A model generated the notes under the pieces. The model ran no database searches. It saw only the letters and a list, made by a program, of their open reading frames with translations, and was not told where the DNA came from. From assembly GCA_001593875.1 (NCBI GenBank), contig LUCA01000050.1, positions 1 through 6,027 on the forward strand: a stretch of 6,027 bases of DNA, in the 5' to 3' direction. This document shows, piece after piece, positions 1 through 4,654 of this stretch; position 1 is the first letter of the stretch, and every line of letters begins with the position of its first letter. The DNA is from Candidatus Bathyarchaeota archaeon B23. GTDB taxonomy: Archaea > Thermoproteota > Bathyarchaeia > TCS64 > B23. Position numbers and translations under genes: made by a program.

Positions 1-444
1 CTCCATGGTCCCATAGAGCTCCAGGGCCTTAGCCAGCCCCGCCACCGTTCCGGGGACCGTCACGGCCCTGTGGCCGATGACGTTGGCGTCGTCCTTCACC
101 CTCCTCCAACCCATCCAGCCAGGCTCCATCTCGTCGAGGAGCTCATACATATCCGGCGTGCAGTTCTTCGAGGGCCGGCCCACGTAGTCGATGATGGCGT
201 TCTCCCCGTTGGCCATGTGGATGGCCATCACCCCCTCCCCGCCGATGCCGTTCATCGCCGGCTCCACGACGCAGTCGACGAAGGCCGCCGCCACCGCCGC
301 ATCGACGGCGTTCCCGCCTCGGCGAAGAACGTCGACGCCCGTCTCGCCGATAAGCCTATGCTTAGAGGCCACCAACCCATGCTCGGCGATGCAGGGCTCC
401 CTGAGGGCGCCGATCCACCTACGCCTCTGATAGAGGTAGGACAA
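1..444 (-). CDS. ggt: Gamma-glutamyltransferase-like protein, N-terminal part (truncated by window edge)
   Basis: The 148 visible codons run off the left edge, so only the N-terminal part of the large-subunit region is seen. The hallmark is the motif RRGGNAVDAAVAAAF followed by VVEPAMNGIGGEGVMAIH, the conserved start of gamma-glutamyltranspeptidases (Ntn hydrolases that cleave and transfer gamma-glutamyl groups). Further on are DYVGRPSKNC, near where classical members carry the substrate-binding arginine, and HRAVTVPGTVAGLAKALE, another family signature. The catalytic Thr at the small-subunit N terminus would lie outside the window, so activity and autoprocessing cannot be judged. I place the start at TTG 442-444 (MSYLYQRRRWIGALREP). 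It is the only start-type codon I found between the tRNA and the conserved block, apart from a TTG/GTG pair about 23 codons further in at GLVASKH. No signal peptide is visible, so a cytoplasmic protein is likely. The family is clear; the substrate is not. Confidence 0.88.
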   Translation of the reverse strand, partial: MSYLYQRRRWIGALREPCIAEHGLVASKHRLIGETGVDVLRRGGNAVDAAVAAAFVDCVVEPAMNGIGGEGVMAIHMANGENAIIDYVGRPSKNCTPDMYELLDEMEPGWMGWRRVKDDANVIGHRAVTVPGTVAGLAKALELYGTME

Positions 445-477
445 AACCAGGCACCGATGGATGTTAGGCTTAGGGGC

Positions 478-487
478 GATAAAATCC
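478..487 (-). promoter_or_regulatory. Possible TATA element for the GGT-like gene
   Basis: Read on the minus strand this is GGATTTTATC, an AT-rich element in GC-rich DNA between the tRNA-Phe 3' end and the TTG start at 444. Its centre is about 38 bases before the start codon, which would give a leader of roughly 10 bases or less under archaeal TATA-to-start-site spacing. I see no strong Shine-Dalgarno sequence near the TTG. The assignment rests on position and composition only. Confidence 0.4.
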
Positions 488-496
488 CTCTGTGAG

Positions 497-570
497 TGCC
501 GCGGCCCGGATTTGAACCGGGGACATTCCGGTCTTCAGCCGGACGCTCTCCCAGGCTGAGCTACCGCGGC
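497..570 (-). tRNA. trnF: tRNA-Phe (anticodon GAA)
   Basis: Read on the minus strand, this 74-base gene folds into a full cloverleaf. The 7-bp acceptor stem pairs GCCGCGG with CCGCGGC. The D-stem is GCTC/GAGC, the anticodon stem TCCGG/CCGGA has loop CTGAAGA, and the T-stem CCCGG/CCGGG has loop TTCAAAT. The anticodon GAA at 534-536 reads UUC and UUU (Phe). The discriminator base is A and no CCA follows (the next bases are CTC), so CCA must be added after transcription. No intron is present. The gene lies 7 bases downstream of the flavoprotein stop codon on the same strand. Confidence 0.97.
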
Positions 571-577
571 CAGCATT

Positions 578-1189
578 CTATGGGTCGTCGTCTCCTGATA
601 AATCTTTAGAGGCTGAGAGCCTCTCGTAGAGCTTCTCCGCCATCTCCTCCACCCTGGAGGAGGCCTGGGGGAGCCGGAGGAGTCCGCCTAGATATCCGGG
701 TATGCCTAGCTCCGTGTAGGAGAGGTGCTCCGAGATGATGTGAGCCCCCTTTAAGGTCTCTCTCAGATATTGGAGGATGAATTCACCTCCGCCGTCGGAG
801 ACGGCGATCACCAGGGTGGGCTTCCCCCTCCAGACCGCCTCCAGGTCTCGGAACTCCACCGTCACCCAGTTCAGTATCCCCTGAGCTCTCTCGATGACGG
901 CCTTGAAGGTCGCCGGTAGGAAGCCGTAGTAGGAGGGGGTGGCGATGACGACGCCGTCAGCCCTCCTCAGCTTCTCCCAGATCAAGGGGACGTCGTCCTC
1001 GATGGGGCAGACCTCCTCCTCCCTGAAGCACTGGTAGTCGCATCGGTTGCAGGGATGGATGTCATAGTCGATGAGCCTCACCATCTCCGTCTCGACGCCC
1101 CTCCCGCCGAGGATTCCCAGGACTCTCTCGGCTATCTCCTCGCAGTTTCCGCCTCTGCGGGCGCTGCAGACTAGGGCGACGACCTTCAA
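578..1189 (-). CDS. Iron-sulfur flavoprotein / NADPH-dependent FMN reductase family protein
   Basis: This is a 203-residue protein with a flavodoxin-like fold. It opens with MKVVALVCSARRGGNCEEIAE, the usual beta strand plus FMN-phosphate loop (S-x-R-x-G-G-N, residues 9-15) of the NADPH-dependent FMN reductase family. Residues 78-100 (ADGVVIATPSYYGFLPATFKAVIER) match the second flavin-contact region. Between them lies a cysteine cluster, Cys47, Cys50, Cys54 and Cys61 (CNRCDYQC...VC), followed by PIEDD. This is the layout of archaeal iron-sulfur flavoproteins (Isf), where such cysteines hold a 4Fe-4S cluster. I infer an FMN- and 4Fe-4S-binding electron-transfer protein in the cytoplasm; its partner is unknown. 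I chose TTG at 1187-1189 because homologues begin directly at this strand. An in-frame GTG at 1261 would add 24 residues that look unlike the family. The acidic tail ends GDDDP, 7 bases before tRNA-Phe. Confidence 0.88.
   Translation of the reverse strand: MKVVALVCSARRGGNCEEIAERVLGILGGRGVETEMVRLIDYDIHPCNRCDYQCFREEEVCPIEDDVPLIWEKLRRADGVVIATPSYYGFLPATFKAVIERAQGILNWVTVEFRDLEAVWRGKPTLVIAVSDGGGEFILQYLRETLKGAHIISEHLSYTELGIPGYLGGLLRLPQASSRVEEMAEKLYERLSASKDLSGDDDP
597..607 (-). promoter_or_regulatory. TATA element for tRNA-Phe inside the flavoprotein gene
   Basis: The minus strand reads AAAGATTTATC here, centred about 30 bases before the mature 5' end of tRNA-Phe. That is the expected place for an archaeal TATA box serving a tRNA with a short leader. 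It lies within the last codons of the flavoprotein gene, so the tRNA may have its own promoter embedded in that coding sequence. Read-through from the upstream gene is the alternative. Confidence 0.45.
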
Positions 1190-1237
1190 CCCATTCGAAG
1201 TCGTGGGAGGCGTTGAAAAGATTTCCCATGGCCGGAG

Positions 1238-1250
1238 GATAAGGTAATAT
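1238..1250. promoter_or_regulatory. Divergent promoter region (TATA-like on both strands)
   Basis: GATAAGGTAATAT lies between the divergent flavoprotein and peptidase genes. On the plus strand it sits about 28 bases before the ATG at 1274, which has no Shine-Dalgarno sequence in front of it, so leaderless transcription of the peptidase gene is likely. The minus-strand reading (ATATTACCTTATC) could serve the flavoprotein gene with a leader of about 28 bases. A second AT-rich element at 1216-1224 (AAATCTTTT on the minus strand) would suit a nearly leaderless start at 1189. If the promoter is as drawn, the GTG at 1261 lies upstream of it, which argues against that start. Confidence 0.45.
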
Positions 1251-1273
1251 CCCCCCTCCACATAGCTTCAACC

Positions 1274-3307
1274 ATGTTCAAGGGGGTCGCCGAGCTTCTT
1301 GAGGGGGAGATCTCAGGGGATATCGCCTTGGGCTTCGTCTCAGAGATCGCTGGGCATCACCGGATTCAGGGGAGTCCTGGGCTTAGGGCTGCCGTGGAGT
1401 ACGTCGTCGAAACCCTCAGGGGCTTCGGCCTGGAGGCTGAGGTGAGGCGTTACCCGGCTGACGGTGAGACCTATCGTTGGAGCTGCCTCCTCTTCAGGGA
1501 GTGGTGGTGCCGGGATGCGGAGCTCTGGCTTAGGGAGCCGGAGGGGGAGCGGAGACCCCTCGCCAGGTGGTCCGAGTCGAGGTTCAGCCTCATACAGCGC
1601 AGCCACCCGACGCCGAGGGAGGGTGTGGAGGCCGAGGTGGTCCACGTAGGCAGGGGGGAGGAGCCGAGGGACTATCGAGGCGTCGACGTGGAGGGCCGCA
1701 TCGTCCTCACCGATGGAGACATCCTCAGGGTCTATGAGATGGCTGTGGAGCGTCGTGGGGCCCTGGGCATCCTCTACTATGGGATGAGGGCCTTTCCCCC
1801 CGTCCGAAGGGAGGGGGAGCTGGACGATGCGCTGCAGTACACCAGCTTCTGGTGGACCGATGGGGGGAAGCCCTGCTTCGGCTTCGTCCTCACGCCCCGG
1901 AGGGGGAGGTGGCTGAGGGAGCTGATAGCGAAGCGGAGGCGGAGGGGCAAGGCGGTGAGGGTCTGGGCGAGGGTGGACGCCGGCTTCGAGAGGGGCGGCC
2001 TGGAGGTGGGTGAGGCCTGGATCGAGGGCGACGGCGACGAGGAGGTCCTCATAGTCGCCCACATCTGTCACCCCCAGCCCTCGGCCAACGACAACGCCTC
2101 GGGCTGCGCAGCCGCCATGGAGGCTGCCCGGGCGCTTCAGAAGCTGATCAACGAGGGCAGCCTCAAGAGGCCTGGGAGAACCCTCCGCTTCCTCTTCGTC
2201 CCCGAGATGACGGGGACCTACGCCTGGCTCGCCGGGAACGAGGATCGCCTCCCGGGGATGGTGGCGGCCCTCAACCTCGACATGGTGGGCGAGAAGCAGG
2301 AGCTCTGCGGCAGCTCCCTCCTCCTGGAGCGGACGCCCGATGCCTCGCCCTCCTATGTGAACGCCCTCCTGGAGGCCATCTTGGATGAGGTGAAGGGGGA
2401 GTTCAGGAACCTCGCCGGCACGGCCAAGTATCCCCTCTACAGGTGGGCCGTCACCCCCTTCTCCGGGGGCAGCGACCACTACATCCTCTCAGACCCCTCC
2501 GTCGGCGTCCCCTGCCCCATGATCATCCAGTGGCCCGATAGGTTCTACCACACCAGCCTCGACACCGTCGATAAGGTGGACCCCGAGATGCTGGGGAGGG
2601 TCGCCCTGATGGCGGCCACCTACGCCTACTTCATCGCCTCAGCCACCGCCCAGGAGGCCCGATGGCTGGTGGAGGAGACGGCCTACAGATACCGGAGACG
2701 CATCCTGGAGCGGGGTCAGCGGGAGCTGACCGAAGCCCTCAGCGAGGCTGAGAGGGCTGAGGGGGGTGAGAAGGCGCTGGCTGAAGCCCTGGGGAGGGTG
2801 AGGCGGGGCCTCCTCTACGAGGCTGAGAGGGGTGTAGAGGCCCTGAAGTCCATCAGGAGGCTGGGCGTAGACCTGGAGGGGGGTGTGATGGAGAGATGCG
2901 TCAAGGCTGTGAGGGAGACGGCTGAGGGGGAAGCCCAACGGGTGGAGGAGGCCATCAGATGCTACGCCTCGGGGAGGGGGCTGAAGCTGAGGAAGGCCAG
3001 GAGGCGGAGGAGGCGGATCGAGGTCGAGGCCGAGGCCCTGAGGCCTAAGAGGAGGTTTAGGGGACCCCTCTCCGTAAGACCCTGGCTGAGGAGGCTGCCC
3101 CAGGAAGACCGGGAGGCCTACTGGAGGCTGAGCAGGAAGCATAGGGAGAGTCGAGTTCAGGGAGTTCTCGCCCAATACTGGGCCGACGGCCAACGCAGCC
3201 TACTGGAGATAGCACAGCTCATCGAAATGGAGCTGGGTCGCTGCGACCTGGAATACCTCGTCAAACTCTTTAGGCTCTACGAGAAGATGGGGCTCATCGA
3301 CCTCTGA
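1274..3307 (+). CDS. M28/DUF4910-type zinc aminopeptidase-like protein with C-terminal winged-helix-like domain
   Basis: This 677-residue protein starts with a helical segment ending in HHRIQGSPGLRAAVEYV (residues 28-45), typical of DUF4910-type M28 peptidase homologues. Residues about 115-235 resemble an inserted PA-like domain (VDVEGRIVLTDGDI, then RRGALGILYY). The metallopeptidase core follows. AHICHPQPSANDNASG (262-277) offers His263, His266 and Asp273; VPEMTGTYAW (309-318) gives Glu311; LNLDMVGE (333-340) gives Asp336; SGGSDHY contains His402; and FYHTSLDT (424-431) gives His426. These fit a co-catalytic zinc site. Residues 455-570 are long, charged helices, possibly coiled coil, followed by a basic run (574-581). 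Residues 612-677, with WADGQRSLLEIAQLIEMELG and LYEKMGLIDL, look like a winged-helix domain. No signal peptide or membrane segment is seen, so it is probably cytoplasmic. I infer aminopeptidase-like activity; the substrate is unknown and members of this family are poorly studied. The ATG appears leaderless. Confidence 0.87.
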   Translation: MFKGVAELLEGEISGDIALGFVSEIAGHHRIQGSPGLRAAVEYVVETLRGFGLEAEVRRYPADGETYRWSCLLFREWWCRDAELWLREPEGERRPLARWSESRFSLIQRSHPTPREGVEAEVVHVGRGEEPRDYRGVDVEGRIVLTDGDILRVYEMAVERRGALGILYYGMRAFPPVRREGELDDALQYTSFWWTDGGKPCFGFVLTPRRGRWLRELIAKRRRRGKAVRVWARVDAGFERGGLEVGEAWIEGDGDEEVLIVAHICHPQPSANDNASGCAAAMEAARALQKLINEGSLKRPGRTLRFLFVPEMTGTYAWLAGNEDRLPGMVAALNLDMVGEKQELCGSSLLLERTPDASPSYVNALLEAILDEVKGEFRNLAGTAKYPLYRWAVTPFSGGSDHYILSDPSVGVPCPMIIQWPDRFYHTSLDTVDKVDPEMLGRVALMAATYAYFIASATAQEARWLVEETAYRYRRRILERGQRELTEALSEAERAEGGEKALAEALGRVRRGLLYEAERGVEALKSIRRLGVDLEGGVMERCVKAVRETAEGEAQRVEEAIRCYASGRGLKLRKARRRRRRIEVEAEALRPKRRFRGPLSVRPWLRRLPQEDREAYWRLSRKHRESRVQGVLAQYWADGQRSLLEIAQLIEMELGRCDLEYLVKLFRLYEKMGLIDL

Positions 3308-3321
3308 AGGGAAGGAGCGAC

Positions 3322-3330
3322 AAAAAGATA
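3322..3330 (+). promoter_or_regulatory. Possible TATA element for tRNA-Val
   Basis: AAAAAGATA stands out in the GC-rich 58-base gap between the peptidase stop and tRNA-Val. It is centred about 40 bases before the mature tRNA 5' end, so transcription would start roughly 13 bases upstream of it. The support is composition and spacing only. Confidence 0.4.
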
Positions 3331-3365
3331 AGGGAGGAAGCCTCAACGATCACACCGGACCCAGT

Positions 3366-3440
3366 GGGCCGGTGGTCTAGGGGTATGACATCGCCTTGAC
3401 GTGGCGAGGGTCGCAGGTTCGATTCCTGCCCGGCCCACCA
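3366..3440 (+). tRNA. trnV: tRNA-Val (anticodon GAC), CCA encoded
   Basis: The acceptor stem pairs GGGCCGG (3366-3372) with CCGGCCC (3430-3436). The anticodon stem TCGCC/GGCGA encloses loop TTGACGT, with anticodon GAC at 3398-3400, which reads GUC and GUU (Val). The T-stem GCAGG/CCTGC has loop TTCGATT. The D-stem has three clear pairs (GTC/GAC). The discriminator A at 3437 is followed by an encoded CCA (3438-3440), unlike the tRNA-Phe in this window. No intron is present. It sits on the same strand as the upstream peptidase gene, 58 bases after its stop. Confidence 0.96.
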
Positions 3441-3580
3441 CCATCCCAGGACACATCCAGGAATTTTGAAAAAATCAAGGCTGAGGCGTGATTTTTACGC
3501 TATAAATTGCCGCCACTTATAAGGTTCTCCAAAAGAGTTGATCAGGGCCCTTTTAAATCCCGAGAAAAGACTCTCCCACG
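3441..3580 (+). other. AT-richer intergenic spacer with several TATA-like elements
   Basis: This 140-base spacer between tRNA-Val and the HExxH gene is clearly richer in A and T than its surroundings. It holds TTTTT at 3492-3496 inside a small inverted repeat (GCGT 3486-3489, ACGC 3497-3500), which could end the tRNA transcript. It also holds GCTATAAATT at 3499-3508, the perfect 8-base palindrome CTTATAAG at 3516-3523, and CTTTTAAAT at 3550-3558. I find no convincing open reading frame and no clear C/D-box or H/ACA RNA. A short noncoding transcript from one of the upstream TATA elements cannot be excluded. Confidence 0.5.
3550..3558 (+). promoter_or_regulatory. TATA element of the HExxH protein gene
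   Basis: CTTTTAAAT is centred about 27 bases before the TTG at 3581, the spacing expected between an archaeal TATA box and the transcription start. No Shine-Dalgarno sequence lies in front of the TTG (CTCTCCCACG precedes it), so a leaderless mRNA beginning at or next to the start codon is the simplest reading. An in-frame TAA at 3554-3556 rules out an earlier start. Confidence 0.6.
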
Positions 3581-4399
3581 TTGACAAGGATCTTCCTCTC
3601 GAGGTTCGGCTCCATCGACGACTCCATCGCCCACTGGGTTCTAAAAACCCTGGAGGATTGTTATCGCCGTATCGGTCAGCCCGCAATCCTGGAGCTCTGG
3701 GTCTTTGAGAAGGCTTCGAGGATGGATGCCGTCTTGGCTGAGGAGGCGGCTGCCGTCGGCGTGAGGGGGCCGGCTTCGGGCTTGGGCTTCTTCGCCACCC
3801 ATGACGCCTGGAGGGGGACGCCGAGGATCATGGTCTGCCTTGAGACGATGAGGGGGCTGCCCCTGCTTCTGCGGCTAGGCGGGTTGAGGCATGAGGCCGG
3901 CCACTCGGTGCTTCATGGCTCTCTGGAGCACTACATCTTCCCCCTGCCTGGGAGCCTCCTTGAGGCCTCAAGACGGCTTGGGGGCTCATGGGAGTTGGCT
4001 GAGGCTCTGCTCTATCTCCTCTCCGTCGCCGTCAAGGATTATGAGGTTGCGAGGCTGCTCGTCCACCACGGCTACGTCGACTGCCAGCTCGCCTACGCCG
4101 AGTACGTCATCAAACCCTCCAGGGAGGAGCTCGAAGCCTGGGGTCCTCCATCTACGCCCGGGGAGAGGGTTCTTCACATCGCCTCGATCCTGAAGGGAGT
4201 TGGATGCCTAGCCCCCCTCCTAGAGGTGAAGCCGGAGGCCAGAGGGCTTATGGACTCCTCTCTGGCCTATCTACCTGAGGGTCTTAGGAGACGGCTGGGG
4301 GAGACGGGGGAAACCCTGCTGAGTTCAGAGGGGGACACCCTCCATAGGCTTCAGAGGGTATCTGATTTTTTCAACGAGAGGCTTCTCGAATTTTGTTAG
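3581..4399 (+). CDS. Putative HExxH zinc metallopeptidase of an uncharacterised archaeal family
   Basis: This 272-residue protein carries HEAGH at residues 104-108 in the helix LGGLRHEAGHSVLHG, the zinc-binding and catalytic motif of zincin proteases (His104 and His108 as ligands, Glu105 as base). About 45 residues later a second predicted helix, LLYLLSVAVKDYEVARLLVHHGY (143-165), offers Glu155, or Asp153, as third ligand, in a gluzincin-like arrangement. Before the motif, TPRIMVCLETMRGLPLLL (80-97) resembles the edge strand and helix usual in minimal zincins. No signal peptide or long membrane segment is evident, so it is probably cytoplasmic. The C-terminal 90 residues are mostly helical with no motif I recognise. 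The start is TTG at 3581, the first possible codon after an in-frame stop, with a well-spaced TATA box. I do not recognise a named family and the substrate is unknown. A non-peptidase role cannot be excluded. Confidence 0.75.
   Translation: MTRIFLSRFGSIDDSIAHWVLKTLEDCYRRIGQPAILELWVFEKASRMDAVLAEEAAAVGVRGPASGLGFFATHDAWRGTPRIMVCLETMRGLPLLLRLGGLRHEAGHSVLHGSLEHYIFPLPGSLLEASRRLGGSWELAEALLYLLSVAVKDYEVARLLVHHGYVDCQLAYAEYVIKPSREELEAWGPPSTPGERVLHIASILKGVGCLAPLLEVKPEARGLMDSSLAYLPEGLRRRLGETGETLLSSEGDTLHRLQRVSDFFNERLLEFC
4375..4397 (+). terminator. Weak hairpin and T-rich stretch at the end of the HExxH gene
   Basis: CGAGA (4375-4379) and TCTCG (4384-4388) form a perfect 5-bp stem with loop GGCT, followed by AATTTTGTT. 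A T6 run lies just before it (near 4366-4371). Archaeal transcription often ends at T-rich tracts, so this region, which overlaps the last codons, may serve the plus-strand transcript as it meets the convergent eL38 gene 19 bases away. The stem is short and could be chance. Confidence 0.3.
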
Positions 4400-4418
4400 A
4401 GGAGGCTTCACTCAACGG

Positions 4419-4613
4419 TTATATCTCCCTCTTTGGGCATTTGATCCTCCTCAGCAGCTTCTCCCCCTCCTCGGCGTTGATCTTTAGGGTGTAGAGGTAT
4501 CTGCTGGTTCTCAGCTTCAGCTTCATCGCATCTCCTAGGCGCTTTATTCGGCACTCTGTGGCCCTCTCAGCGATGCGTAGGAACTCCTCCGGGTCGAAGA
4601 CTTCCCTCGGCAT
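4419..4613 (-). CDS. rpl38e: Large ribosomal subunit protein eL38 (L38e)
   Basis: This is a complete 64-residue protein starting with ATG at 4611-4613. It begins MPREVFDPEEFLRIAERA and has KLKLRTSRYLYTLKI in the middle, both strongly like eukaryotic and archaeal L38e (PREV-x-D-x2-EF near the start and the RYLYTL strand). The length fits the family. eL38 is a small protein of the large ribosomal subunit, present in eukaryotes and in crenarchaeal-type and related archaea. The protein is basic at its C terminus. It follows the aCPSF2-type nuclease gene on the same strand with 41 bases between, but a separate TATA-like element lies in that gap. It converges with the HExxH gene, leaving 19 bases between the stop codons. 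The identity is firm by sequence pattern. Confidence 0.92.
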   Translation of the reverse strand: MPREVFDPEEFLRIAERATECRIKRLGDAMKLKLRTSRYLYTLKINAEEGEKLLRRIKCPKREI

Positions 4614-4641
4614 CTCGCCCCTTCCTCAAGGGGTTGAGGGA

Positions 4642-4650
4642 TATTTTTAT
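4642..4650 (-). promoter_or_regulatory. TATA-like element for eL38
   Basis: The minus strand reads ATAAAAATA, centred about 33 bases before the eL38 ATG and just after the aCPSF2-type stop codon. It would give a leader of about 6 bases, so eL38 could be transcribed on its own as well as with the upstream gene. GAGGAAGGGG between it and the ATG is purine-rich and could act as a weak ribosome binding site on a longer transcript. Confidence 0.5.
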
Positions 4651-4654
4651 CTTT

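Noticed and set aside
70..495. A 141-codon plus-strand frame over the GGT-like gene
   Set aside because: The minus strand encodes unmistakable GGT motifs over the same bases. The plus-strand product is low-complexity and its end runs up to the tRNA gene.
1190..1261. N-terminal extension of the flavoprotein to the GTG at 1261
   Set aside because: The 24 extra residues are unlike the family, which begins at the first beta strand, and they would cover the likely promoter region. TTG at 1189 is preferred.
1340..2479. A 379-codon open frame on the minus strand opposite the M28-like gene
   Set aside because: Its translation is rich in Pro, Leu and Gly with no family motif. It mirrors the codon bias of the clearly conserved plus-strand gene, as is common in GC-rich DNA.
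2690..3060. Apparent tandem repeats of GAGG/CTGAGG words
   Set aside because: They come from repeated Glu, Arg and Ala codons in charged helices. No fixed repeat unit or period could be seen.
2639..3193. A 184-codon minus-strand open frame rich in proline
   Set aside because: It is an antisense shadow of the Arg/Glu-rich helical arm of the peptidase. GAG and AGG codons read backwards give Leu and Pro, and there is no independent signal.
3361..3445. tRNA-Val as an integration site for a mobile element
   Set aside because: No integrase gene or second copy of the tRNA 3' end is visible in the window, and the flanking genes look like ordinary chromosomal genes.
3460..3545. A C/D-box sRNA in the spacer (GTGAT and CTGA-like words present)
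   Set aside because: The words are in the wrong order and spacing for C, D', C' and D boxes, and no full RUGAUGA is present.
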